Below, piece after piece: positions 7,698 through 14,632 of a stretch of 64,000 bases of DNA. This DNA comes from Uliginosibacterium flavum (GTDB lineage Bacteria; Pseudomonadota; Gammaproteobacteria; Burkholderiales; Rhodocyclaceae). A program made the translations under genes and the position numbers. Every line of letters begins with the position of its first letter. Position 1 is the first letter of the stretch. The DNA lies in the NCBI RefSeq assembly GCF_040566545.1, contig NZ_JBEWZI010000014.1, positions 1-64,000 of the forward strand, in the 5' to 3' direction. Below the pieces are notes generated by a model, which made no database searches, was not told the origin of the DNA, and saw only the letters and a list, made by a program, of their open reading frames with translations.

Positions 7698-8299
7698 TCC
7701 AGCGCCTCCAGGTAGGGTCGCATCACATTACTCACCCGGCACACCTGTGCGAACTGCCAGATCTCGTCATTGCTGGCTTTCCGCTTCGCAATCACTTCCC
7801 GCAGAGCTTCCAGCGCCACGTCCAGGCCGATCTTGTTGCGATGCTTGAAGCAGTCCGCTACGGTTTTGGCGACACTGTAGACGCGCAGATTTACCTGATC
7901 ACGCTCGACGACCTCAATCCCCTCCGAATATGCAGCACCTGAAAACTGCAGCATCTTCACCGGTGGATAGTCAATTTTCGGGGTATGACTTCCACGCGGC
8001 ATGGCAATCCACACTTGACGCGGCAGCTGTGTCGTCAGCTCATGGAATTGCAGTGCACTCAGCAGACAGATCACCGCTTGAGGCACCTTGCGTGCAATCT
8101 GAACAAGACTGTCGTGTTCAGACACTTCAGAATTCGGCAGGCGATACAGGCCACGTCCTACTCGCTCAAGCTGACCGCTCGCGGCAAGTCTCGTCAGCAC
8201 GACACGTGGCAATCCCTGTGGCGTCAGATCGGCAGCACGCAGCGTCCCCTTCTGATGGGCCAGTTCCAGAACTCGCTGTGAGTGAGAGAGGTCGCGCAT
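7694..8299 (-). CDS. AbiEi-type antitoxin / transcriptional regulator
   Basis: A 201-residue protein with an N-terminal winged-helix region (MRDLSHSQRVLELA through RVGRGLYRLP). A longer C-terminal domain carries QVWIAMPRGSHTPKI and YSVAKTVADCFKHRNKIG, both characteristic of type IV AbiEi antitoxins. These proteins bind inverted repeats at their own promoter and neutralise AbiEii. The ATG at 8299 is chosen because homologues begin here; an upstream TTG would add 18 residues. A TTGACG -35-like element lies about 40 bases upstream with imperfect inverted repeats (GAATAT/ATACTG region), consistent with autoregulation. Its toxin partner is destroyed, leaving an orphan antitoxin. Confidence 0.8.
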   Translation of the reverse strand: MRDLSHSQRVLELAHQKGTLRAADLTPQGLPRVVLTRLAASGQLERVGRGLYRLPNSEVSEHDSLVQIARKVPQAVICLLSALQFHELTTQLPRQVWIAMPRGSHTPKIDYPPVKMLQFSGAAYSEGIEVVERDQVNLRVYSVAKTVADCFKHRNKIGLDVALEALREVIAKRKASNDEIWQFAQVCRVSNVMRPYLEALE

Positions 8300-8581
8300 A
8301 ATAGGTACAGTATGTTCCACATATTCGTCAAATACAATTAGTTGACGACACAAAGAAACAAGCTCTCACTCAATGCCGTGCCAAGGTAATCGCACGCGCA
8401 TCATCGTCTCACCAAAGACCCTGAACCATCAGCAGCGATGCAGTGGCGCGGCAGGGTTATCCACGGGGCCGCCGACGGCAGACTCAAACATGCCAGAGGA
8501 GAGCGGCCCGGTGGGTAACCCGTGTAACGGCCGATGCCACAGATCAAGGCACAAATTAGGCACAGGGCCCTGAAATGCAAA

Positions 8582-8609
8582 AAGCCAATCACCGCTAAGT
8601 GATTGGCTT
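8582..8609. terminator. terminator of the initiator tRNA gene
   Basis: AAGCCAATCAC pairs with GTGATTGGCTT around CGCTAA, directly downstream of the leftward tRNA-fMet gene. It is a near copy of the hairpin at 4420-4449. Confidence 0.85.
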
Positions 8610-8625
8610 AATTACATAAATCGGG

Positions 8626-8699
8626 TTGCGGGGACAGGATTTGAACCTGTGACCTTCGGGTTATGAGCCCGACGAGCTGCCAGACTGCTCCACCCCGCG
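8626..8699 (-). tRNA. initiator tRNA-fMet (CAT)
   Basis: A complete cloverleaf of 74 bases starting CGCGGGGTGGAGCAG, with anticodon CAT. Two initiator hallmarks are visible: the unpaired C1 x A72 position at the end of the acceptor stem, and three G-C pairs (GGG/CCC) closing the anticodon loop. The CCA end is not fully encoded: CC is followed by C, so the final A must be added by the CCA enzyme. A consensus promoter and a terminator flank it. Confidence 0.95.
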
Positions 8700-8712
8700 T
8701 CAGAGAAAAATC

Positions 8713-8741
8713 ATTATGGTGCAAAATCACAACTTCGTCAA
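8713..8741 (-). promoter_or_regulatory. sigma-70 promoter of tRNA-fMet
   Basis: On the minus strand TTGACG and CATAAT are separated by 17 bases, with the tRNA 5' end 13 bases beyond the -10 element. An AT-rich stretch upstream (8742-8760) could act as an UP element. Confidence 0.85.
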
Positions 8742-8905
8742 GTATTTAAATATATACACTTGATGCCACCTGCCGAGCTCGAAACAGACAAACACCCACT
8801 GACTGAACTCAAGCGAAATGCCTGAAAACTGAACGCTCAACAACAACCCCGGTCTGGGCAGCTAATGCAATCCAACACTGCACTCCGTCACTCGCCGCAG
8901 ACAAG

Positions 8906-8930
8906 CGCCCATCCTCCTCAGAATCACGGG
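8906..8930. repeat. 25-base repeat, copy B
   Basis: Identical to 4554-4578. Located upstream of the intact tRNA-fMet promoter and just before the region of gene fragments. Confidence 0.8.
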
Positions 8931-8970
8931 GCTAGCCTCTCAAACAGCGCCGGAGGGAGTATAGCGTGGG

Positions 8971-9375
8971 TCAAATCTCCCCTCCCAACAAAGCCACCAC
9001 TCGCGCCTGATCCTGAATCCGTGCCAGTTGCAGCGGTGTATAGCCTTCTGAGCACTGATCCGTGCGCGCACCGCGCTGGATCAGCGCCAGCGCCATGTCT
9101 TCGTGGTTTTCCAGGATCGCCCAGAACAAGGGGCTGCGCTCCGTCTCGTCACGCCGATCCAGATTCAGGCGTCGTGGCAGCAAGGCCGCGAAGCCACTGG
9201 CGTTGCCATAGCGCACCGCCACCAGAATTGGCGATTCGCCCTCGCCATTGGGCACATTCACATCAGCACCCGCCGCCAGCAACAGCGCCACGATGTCGTC
9301 ACGCTTGAGCATCAGCGCCAGATGCAGTGGCGAATCACCATTCACGTTGCGGATGTCCGGCCGCGCAGCCGAGTA
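8971..9375 (-). pseudogene. C-terminal fragment of an ankyrin-repeat protein
   Basis: About 125 residues form three to four ankyrin repeats with clear consensus pieces: NGDSPLHLALMLKRDDIVAL, LLAAGADVN, RSPLFWAILENHEDMALALI and GYTPLQLARI. The frame ends normally at TGA 8971. Upstream of about 9375 the ankyrin pattern stops and the sequence turns into an unrelated efflux-protein fragment in another frame, so the N-terminal part is lost. The open frame extends a further 30 codons into that sequence, but those residues are not ankyrin-like. Confidence 0.65.
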
Positions 9376-9575
9376 GCCATCGCACCGGCTTCCGAGGCGC
9401 GGTACTCGGCCAGCCCGGCTTCGCGGCCCCGGCGCAAGCCACCGAACACGTCCAGCTCCCATCTCGCGCCAAGATTCGCCTCATAAGCATTGCCGTAGCG
9501 ATCGAAACCGGGCGTCGAGTTAAGGACTTGCCCCAGCGGGGTTTCGACCGACTGGTATTCTTCGCTATCCCCTGA
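9376..9575 (-). pseudogene. internal fragment of an RND efflux outer-membrane (NodT-like) protein
   Basis: In one minus-strand frame the sequence reads TPGFDRYGNAYEANLGARWE, LDVFGGLRRGREAGLAEY and RASEAGAMATRL. The pattern of WELD, FGGLRR, EA and AEY is the conserved segment of OprM/NodT-type outer-membrane factors. There is no start, no lipoprotein signal and no remaining beta-barrel domain. It is joined to the ankyrin tail at about 9375 and stops resembling the family at about 9575, where a fragment on the other strand begins. Confidence 0.5.
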
Positions 9576-9947
9576 GAGCCGACTACCCGGTTTCGTGGAC
9601 TTCCCATCTGGATGTCGCCGAGGCGGTCGAGCGCCTGCTGACCGATTCTTTCGTGAGCGGCGTCGTCGGGGTCGGTCAATTGCCAGGCGTTACTGGCGCT
9701 GAGCTTGCGAAGGGTTTCTCGCATTACCTCGGCCGCTTCGTGTCGTTCCAGAGCGTCGCGCCAGAAAACTTTGGAGAGTTGATTGCTCCGGTTTTCGGTA
9801 CGGGCGCTGCGGCCGGGGTTGGCTGAGCTTTCCGCCTGACCAAGCGTTTCAGACCAATGTGCCATTGGAGCAGATGAGTCTTTCTGCCCACAGGCTCATT
9901 ACACCGTCGCGAATGGAGCGGTCGATTTCTGGCGCTGGGATTTTTAG
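9569..9947 (+). pseudogene. degraded NAD(P)-binding (NmrA-like) C-terminal fragment
   Basis: On the + strand 86 codons read SWTSHLDVAEAVERLLTD, GVTGAELAKGFSHYLGR and APENFGELIAPVFGTGAAAG before a TGA. This is the C-terminal pattern of NmrA/NAD(P)H-binding SDR-like proteins. Further family-like residues (SAHRLI, then VANGAVDFWRWDF and TAG at 9947) appear in the two other frames, so at least two frameshifts have occurred. The N-terminal Rossmann half is missing. A minus-strand open frame across the same DNA looks like a shadow of this decayed gene. Confidence 0.55.
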
Positions 9948-10357
9948 AAGGACTTAGTCTTGATGCCTAGTACTCTTCGACCGATCTCCGTGGCGCTTGC
10001 TGGACTGGCGCTATTTTTCACTAAATATTGAGCAAATCATTGACTGCTTAACGGCATAAAGCGGTCAAGCGTGCGAGAGATGTCAGGTGACGGCTTTGGC
10101 CGATCTGCGGAAATCCCCGATAGATACGTTCGCAGCTTTCTTAAGTCCATCCACTTCTCTTCACAGCCGCTCCTACCGCCTACACATCACTTTCGCATAT
10201 CGGTGATGGGCCCACCGACTGATTGTGTGATGAGGACGCTTTCTCCGTCGGAATAAGGCAACTTCCCTTAAACATCCTGAACAAAGGCTGCAGAAAATAC
10301 AATCACACATTTACGTGCTACACTTATTTATGTGCAAACACACGGGAGTTATACATC
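9948..10357. other. gene-less stretch before the toxin-antitoxin pair
   Basis: No gene or RNA could be supported. The final 60 bases hold the probable promoter of the next operon. There, CACATTTA and TTTATGTG form an imperfect inverted repeat around TGCTACACT, an extended -10-like sequence, which could be an operator for the antitoxin. Confidence 0.4.
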
Positions 10358-10705
10358 ATGGCATCAACAGTCAATTTCACCGGATCAGTTGACCGCGATC
10401 TACTCAAGCGCGCCAAGGTCATTGCAGCCAAGACTGAGACATCGGTCAACGCTCTCTTCAATGCCGAGTTGCGCTATCTCGTCGAGACTTACGAGTCCGC
10501 CGAGAGATCCCACAACCAGAATTTCACAGCCCTACTAAACTTCTCCCTTGGCAAAATCGATGATCTGACTACGATGTCGACGCTTGGCGTCGATAGCGAG
10601 GAAGATCTTTTCCTTCTGATGGCACAGGCACGTCTTCCGATGCCACGCTTGTCGGCAGCATCCACAGAGGAAATGGCTGATAGCTTGAGCAAGCTTGTAT
10701 CGTGA
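10358..10705 (+). CDS. ribbon-helix-helix-like antitoxin of a toxin-antitoxin pair
   Basis: A 115-residue protein beginning MASTVNFTGSVDRDLLKRAK. The N-terminal 50 residues fit the short strand plus two helices of Arc/CopG-type DNA-binding antitoxins (VDRDLLKRAKVIAAKTETSVNALF in pieces). The C-terminal half has no recognised domain and may bind the toxin. GGAG ten bases upstream fixes ATG 10358. The stop overlaps the GTG of the PIN-like gene, so the two are translationally coupled. The role as antitoxin is inferred from the fold, the order and the coupling. Confidence 0.65.
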   Translation: MASTVNFTGSVDRDLLKRAKVIAAKTETSVNALFNAELRYLVETYESAERSHNQNFTALLNFSLGKIDDLTTMSTLGVDSEEDLFLLMAQARLPMPRLSAASTEEMADSLSKLVS

Positions 10706-11226
10706 TCCAGCGCCCCAACACACTGCTGCTGGCCGACGCAGGACCACTGATCACGCTCGCTTACGCAGGGGCGCTGGATCTTCTTTTCAAGCCGGGCTGG
10801 CAGGTCAAACTTGTCGACATGGTTTTGCATGAGGTCACCAGGAACCAGACGCCAACCAGCCAGGCAATCAAATCTTGGGCATCTCAGCATCAACTTGAGA
10901 TCCTGCCAACCAAGACCTTCGAGCATTACAAGCAGGCGCTCAGTGCAGGAACTTTGTCCCGGAAGTCGAACCTTGGAGAGCTTGCAATCCAAGAGACCAT
11001 GAATACCCTGGCTATCAGCTCACAGAACAGCACAGGCGTGTTTCTCTTCGAAGACCACAAGATCGCGCGAGCAAGCTTCTTGCTGCCAGACAATTGCCGC
11101 AAGGTCAGCACACGGGCCTTTCTTCTCTTCTTAGAACGGCAAGAGTGGATAAAGTCCGCAGCCGAAATTGAGCGTCAAGCTGTGCTCAAAGGACGGCAGT
11201 TTTCAGAGCTAAAATTTCCGCCATAG
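10702..11226 (+). CDS. PIN-like toxin / nuclease
   Basis: A 174-residue protein starting at GTG in a GTGA overlap with the preceding stop. It opens LLLADAGPLITLAYAGAL, the usual first strand of PIN-like domains with the acidic residue at D12. Further candidates for the acidic metal site are E44 (LHEVTR), E93 (NLGELAI) and D118 (LFEDHKIA). This spacing fits VapC-like or DUF3368-type RNases. The C-terminal 45 residues, rich in charged residues, extend beyond the standard domain. It ends 31 bases from the convergent integrase gene. Target RNA unknown. Confidence 0.65.
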   Translation: MIQRPNTLLLADAGPLITLAYAGALDLLFKPGWQVKLVDMVLHEVTRNQTPTSQAIKSWASQHQLEILPTKTFEHYKQALSAGTLSRKSNLGELAIQETMNTLAISSQNSTGVFLFEDHKIARASFLLPDNCRKVSTRAFLLFLERQEWIKSAAEIERQAVLKGRQFSELKFPP

Positions 11227-11256
11227 GCTCAGTTACCAACGGTAACGAAGCAGCCT

Positions 11257-12615
11257 CTATGCTTTTATTTTGGAGACAAAAGCATTGAACGCTTCGGCCC
11301 TGGAGGCTTTTTGCACATCAGACGCGGCTAGATCTTTCTTCTTGGCCTTCACTTCAGCCAATAGCTTGCTGCACTCATCCGCCCAAGCCTGCAGCATACG
11401 CTTACGCTCTTTTGCAAAATCCGCTCGGTTATAAGCTGCCCGGACACGATCCCCTTCCTTATGGGCGAGCGCAGCCTCGATCACGTCAGGCCGAAAGGGC
11501 CCAGCTTCATTCGCCCAGGTCGAGGCGACAGCACGTAAGCCATGAATTTCCATTACCCCATCAAACCCCCAGCGTTTGCGCCATGCAGATAAAGTCATCC
11601 TGCTCATGTGATCTTTAGGCTTACGGCGGTTAGGAAAGAGATACTGGCCATGTGATATCTGTTGAAGAAACTGCAGTCGCTCCACAACCTGCCTGCTCAG
11701 ATAGACGGAGTGCTTTTCTCCAGACTTCATGCGTTCGGCTGGCACCTCCCAGACCCCCTGCTCTAGGTCGAACTCTTCCCAGCGCGCTCCGACCACCTCG
11801 GCGGTTCTGCTCCAAGTCAGAATGAGCAGCCACAGCGCAGCCTTGGTAAGCGGATCGCTTGCGGGCGCCTCATCGATTTGCAACAAAAAGGCACCTAACT
11901 GAGACAAAGGCAAGGCTTTACGTGGCACGACCTTGCGTGTCGACTGATTGGGCAAGGAGGTCGCCTTGGGCGTTGGATTACCCTGGATCAGCTCAGCATC
12001 CAATGCCCAGTCAAAGATCTGCTTGATGTACTGTCGGCAATGCTTCGCTGTAACAGGAACCGTCTTGTCCAGTCCCAGTAGCAGTTCGCGTAGTTCCTTA
12101 CGCGTAATCTCTGCAATTGGTAGATCTCCCAGCGTGGGAATCACGTGGGCATCGAGCATCTGTTGACGATGCTTGGACGTTCTTGCTGACAAGCCCAAGC
12201 TAGTTGCCTGCTGCCACTCTTCACTCAATGCCCTGAAGGTATGAAGTTTGGCCGCATCTTGCTCAGCCTGCCTTGCGTCGGACTCTTGCTCGACAAAAGA
12301 CAGAGGGTGGGTTCCCCGCTCAACCAGCCATCGCGCAGCTCGATGCGCAATGCGCGCCTGCTCAAGACTAATTTCCGGGAAGGAACCTATCGTAAGTATC
12401 TGTTGTTTCGAGCCTAGCCGATATCGGTAACGCCAAGACCGCACTCCGCCAGGAGAGATGTAAAGGAGGAGCCCACCACCATCCGCAAGCTGAACAGGTG
12501 CAGCACCTGGTTTCGCATGCCTGACCTTTGCTGCACTTAGCTGGCGTGGAACGCTATCAGACGAGAGTCCGTGCTGTTCGGCGACCGCCGAAAGGATGGA
12601 GAAAGTGCATTGCAT
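11257..12615 (-). CDS. P4-type tyrosine integrase
   Basis: A 452-residue site-specific recombinase. The N-terminal arm-binding domain (DUF4102-like, about residues 25-110) includes LADGGGLLLYISPGGVRSWR and YRLGSKQQILTIGSFPEIS. A core-binding SAM-like domain follows at about 125-220. The catalytic domain carries the first arginine in TWSRTAEVVGARWEE, HGLRAVAST as HxxR, the third-position histidine in ALAHKEGD, and the nucleophile tyrosine in AAYNRADF. All catalytic residues are present, so it is probably active. It lies next to fliE with its 5' end pointing at a repeat-rich stretch, the normal position of an attachment region. Confidence 0.92.
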   Translation of the reverse strand: MQCTFSILSAVAEQHGLSSDSVPRQLSAAKVRHAKPGAAPVQLADGGGLLLYISPGGVRSWRYRYRLGSKQQILTIGSFPEISLEQARIAHRAARWLVERGTHPLSFVEQESDARQAEQDAAKLHTFRALSEEWQQATSLGLSARTSKHRQQMLDAHVIPTLGDLPIAEITRKELRELLLGLDKTVPVTAKHCRQYIKQIFDWALDAELIQGNPTPKATSLPNQSTRKVVPRKALPLSQLGAFLLQIDEAPASDPLTKAALWLLILTWSRTAEVVGARWEEFDLEQGVWEVPAERMKSGEKHSVYLSRQVVERLQFLQQISHGQYLFPNRRKPKDHMSRMTLSAWRKRWGFDGVMEIHGLRAVASTWANEAGPFRPDVIEAALAHKEGDRVRAAYNRADFAKERKRMLQAWADECSKLLAEVKAKKKDLAASDVQKASRAEAFNAFVSKIKA

Positions 12616-12638
12616 GGGGTGTGTATCCGCATCAAACT

Positions 12639-12674
12639 ACACACAATCATACACACAATCATACACACAATCAT
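12639..12674. repeat. three tandem 12-base repeats upstream of the integrase
   Basis: The unit ACACACAATCAT occurs three times without spacer, within an adenine/cytosine-biased stretch (12630-12760). Short direct repeats beside an integrase gene are typical binding sites for the integrase arm domain or an excisionase. They could also govern the integrase promoter. Confidence 0.7.
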
Positions 12675-12768
12675 CTTGGAACACCTAGTACAACCCAGAA
12701 CAACAAACAACAACAAATCTCAAAACATCAACAACTTAACACCACACTCAACACCTCTTAGAACAACC

Positions 12769-13086
12769 TTAAACCTGCATATTCATGATGTCCTGATAGG
12801 CCGACACCAGCTTGTTGCGCACCTGCACCATCTGCTGGAATGACAGATTGGCTTTTTGCAGATTGACCATCACGTCCTGCAGATTCACTTCCGAATTGCC
12901 GGCGGAAAAATCCTGAGCCATTTGCTGGGCGGATTCCTGTGCCTGACTGACCTGTGCCATAGCGCTCTGCAAGGCCGATGAAAAGTCCGCGCCGCCTGCG
13001 GCAGAGGTGGCCGTGCTCTTGCTGGCAGCAACATCGGTTGCTACACGCATCTGGCCAAGCATCTGTTCAATCGCGCGAGTGTCCAT
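12769..13086 (-). CDS. fliE: flagellar hook-basal body protein FliE
   Basis: A 105-residue adaptor linking the MS ring to the rod. The C-terminal pattern VNLQDVMVNLQKANLSFQQM and VRNKLVSAYQDIMNMQV is diagnostic, and the length is normal. It is the last gene of the leftward fleS-fleR-fliE block, not the first of fliFGHIJ as usual. The ribosome binding site ACGGAG precedes ATG 13086. A sigma-54-type promoter lies just upstream, so it can be transcribed independently of fleR. The integrase gene follows 150 bases downstream on the same strand. Confidence 0.93.
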   Translation of the reverse strand: MDTRAIEQMLGQMRVATDVAASKSTATSAAGGADFSSALQSAMAQVSQAQESAQQMAQDFSAGNSEVNLQDVMVNLQKANLSFQQMVQVRNKLVSAYQDIMNMQV

Positions 13087-13115
13087 GACAAGCTCCGTTT
13101 CAGTACGGGAATAAA

Positions 13116-13131
13116 AGCAGTTTCTGTGCCC
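13116..13131 (-). promoter_or_regulatory. sigma-54 promoter of fliE
   Basis: On the minus strand GGGCACAGAAACTGCT matches the -24/-12 consensus (GG and GC 12 bases apart, GGCAC and TGC conserved). It lies about 30 bases before the start codon of fliE. The neighbouring fleR gene encodes a sigma-54 activator. Confidence 0.75.
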
Positions 13132-13198
13132 AATTGTAAAAGTGGTCGCTCAATTCCCTTTCGGCTTTCAATTTAGCAGACTCCTTGAACTGACGCGA

Positions 13199-14632
13199 TC
13201 AGGGTTCAACCCAGCCTTCGTCGCGATACTGCTGCAACTTGTAACGCAAGGTACGTTCCGAGATGCCGAGTTTTTCGACGGCCTTCTTGCGCGAGCCGCC
13301 CACGGCACGCAGCACGTCGAGAATGTGCTGTTTTTCCAGATCTTTCATGTTGGTCGGCACCGCCTCAGCAATGCCTGAAGAGCCGCCACTGACGGGCATC
13401 TGCAAGGGCATGCCTGAAGAGACTTGCTGGTAGCCGCTCTGCGGGCTGTTCTGCTGGGCATTCTGAACGTAGTTCTGGATGCTTGCAGGGGGCAGACTGC
13501 CATCCCAGCCGGGCAGGCACAGCTTCACGTCGTCGGCGACGATGGTGTCGCCACTGGCGAGGATCAACGCGCGCTGAACCGTGTTTTCCAGCTCGCGCAC
13601 ATTGCCGGGCCAGCGCCAGGCGGCAAGAATTTCCGCTGCATTGCCGGCAATTTTTGCCGTTTTGCCGATGCGCTCGCCGTGGCGGGTGATGAAATGCCGC
13701 GCCAGCGGCAGGATGTCGGCCGGGCGCTCGCGCAGGCCGGGGATCTCGACGGGGAATACGTTGAGGCGATAGTACAGATCCTCGCGGAAGCGGCCAGCCT
13801 GCACTTCGCGCAACATGTCGCGATTGCTGGTGGAGAGCACACGAATATCCAGCGCGATCGGTTTTTTGCCGCCCACGCGCTCAACCTCGCGTTCCTGCAA
13901 CACACGCAGCAGCTTGGCCTGCAGGCCCATGGGCATTTCCGAGATTTCGTCGAGCAGGATCGTGCCGCCCTGCGCCTGTTCGAACTTGCCGGCCTGTGCC
14001 GTCACTGCGCCGGTAAAACTGCCCTTCTCGTAACCGAAGAGCGTGGCTTCGAGCAGGTTTTCTGGAATCGCCGCGCAGTTGATGGCCACGAAAGGACCGG
14101 TCTTGCGCCGCGAGTGCTGATGGATATAGCGCGCGAAGACTTCCTTGCCGGTGCCAGACTCGCCGGTCAGCAAGACTGATGCGTCGGTTTCGGCCACGCG
14201 CGCGGCCATCGCCAGCACGCTGCGGGTACGCGGATCTTCGGCCACCATGTCTTCCTGGCTGGGCGTTACCGTCGCGTAGCGGCGCACTTTCTCGATCAGC
14301 ACGGTCGACTCGAAAGGCTTCATGAGGAATTCGCAGGCGCCGCCACGCATCGCCGCAACCGCCTTGTCGACGTCACCAAAGGCGGTCATCAGCAATACTG
14401 GCAACTTCGGATTGGCCCCGCGGATATTGGCGAGCAACTCCAGACCATCCATCGGATCCATGCGCAGATCGCTGATGACCAGGTTGAAGCGCTGCTTCTC
14501 CAGCGCGGCCAGCGCCTCCGGCCCGCTGGCCGCGAGCACCACGCGATGACCGGCGGATTCGAGAATCATGCTGATGGCGTCACGCAGACTTTCATCGTCG
14601 TCAACAACCAGAATGCTGAGCGTTTCAATCAT
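13199..14632 (-). CDS. fleR: sigma-54-dependent flagellar response regulator FleR/FlrC
   Basis: A 477-residue NtrC-type activator. The receiver domain (1-120) has DDDE near residue 12, the phospho-acceptor aspartate in ISDLRM and the lysine in FLMKPF. The AAA+ domain (about 135-370) has Walker A GESGTGKE, the sigma-54 contact loop GSFTGA and Walker B TILLDE. The C-terminal Fis-type helix-turn-helix contains SRKKAVEKLGISERTLRYKL. A linker of about 60 residues rich in Q, N and S precedes it. The start codon overlaps the fleS stop (ATGA). It should activate late flagellar genes, including the sigma-54 promoter in front of fliE. Confidence 0.93.
   Translation of the reverse strand: MIETLSILVVDDDESLRDAISMILESAGHRVVLAASGPEALAALEKQRFNLVISDLRMDPMDGLELLANIRGANPKLPVLLMTAFGDVDKAVAAMRGGACEFLMKPFESTVLIEKVRRYATVTPSQEDMVAEDPRTRSVLAMAARVAETDASVLLTGESGTGKEVFARYIHQHSRRKTGPFVAINCAAIPENLLEATLFGYEKGSFTGAVTAQAGKFEQAQGGTILLDEISEMPMGLQAKLLRVLQEREVERVGGKKPIALDIRVLSTSNRDMLREVQAGRFREDLYYRLNVFPVEIPGLRERPADILPLARHFITRHGERIGKTAKIAGNAAEILAAWRWPGNVRELENTVQRALILASGDTIVADDVKLCLPGWDGSLPPASIQNYVQNAQQNSPQSGYQQVSSGMPLQMPVSGGSSGIAEAVPTNMKDLEKQHILDVLRAVGGSRKKAVEKLGISERTLRYKLQQYRDEGWVEP

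Noticed and set aside
9335..9865. A 176-codon minus-strand protein gene
   Set aside because: Its sequence has no family-like motif, while efflux-protein and NmrA-like residues appear in other frames of the same DNA, so it is a chance frame over gene fragments.
12639..12674. Possible CRISPR-like array
   Set aside because: The repeats are 12 bases long and directly adjacent without spacers; they fit integrase-binding repeats, not CRISPR.
10260..12770. fliE 3' end duplicated as an attachment repeat near 10265
   Set aside because: Only an eight-base match (CCTTAAAC) was found, which is within chance expectation.
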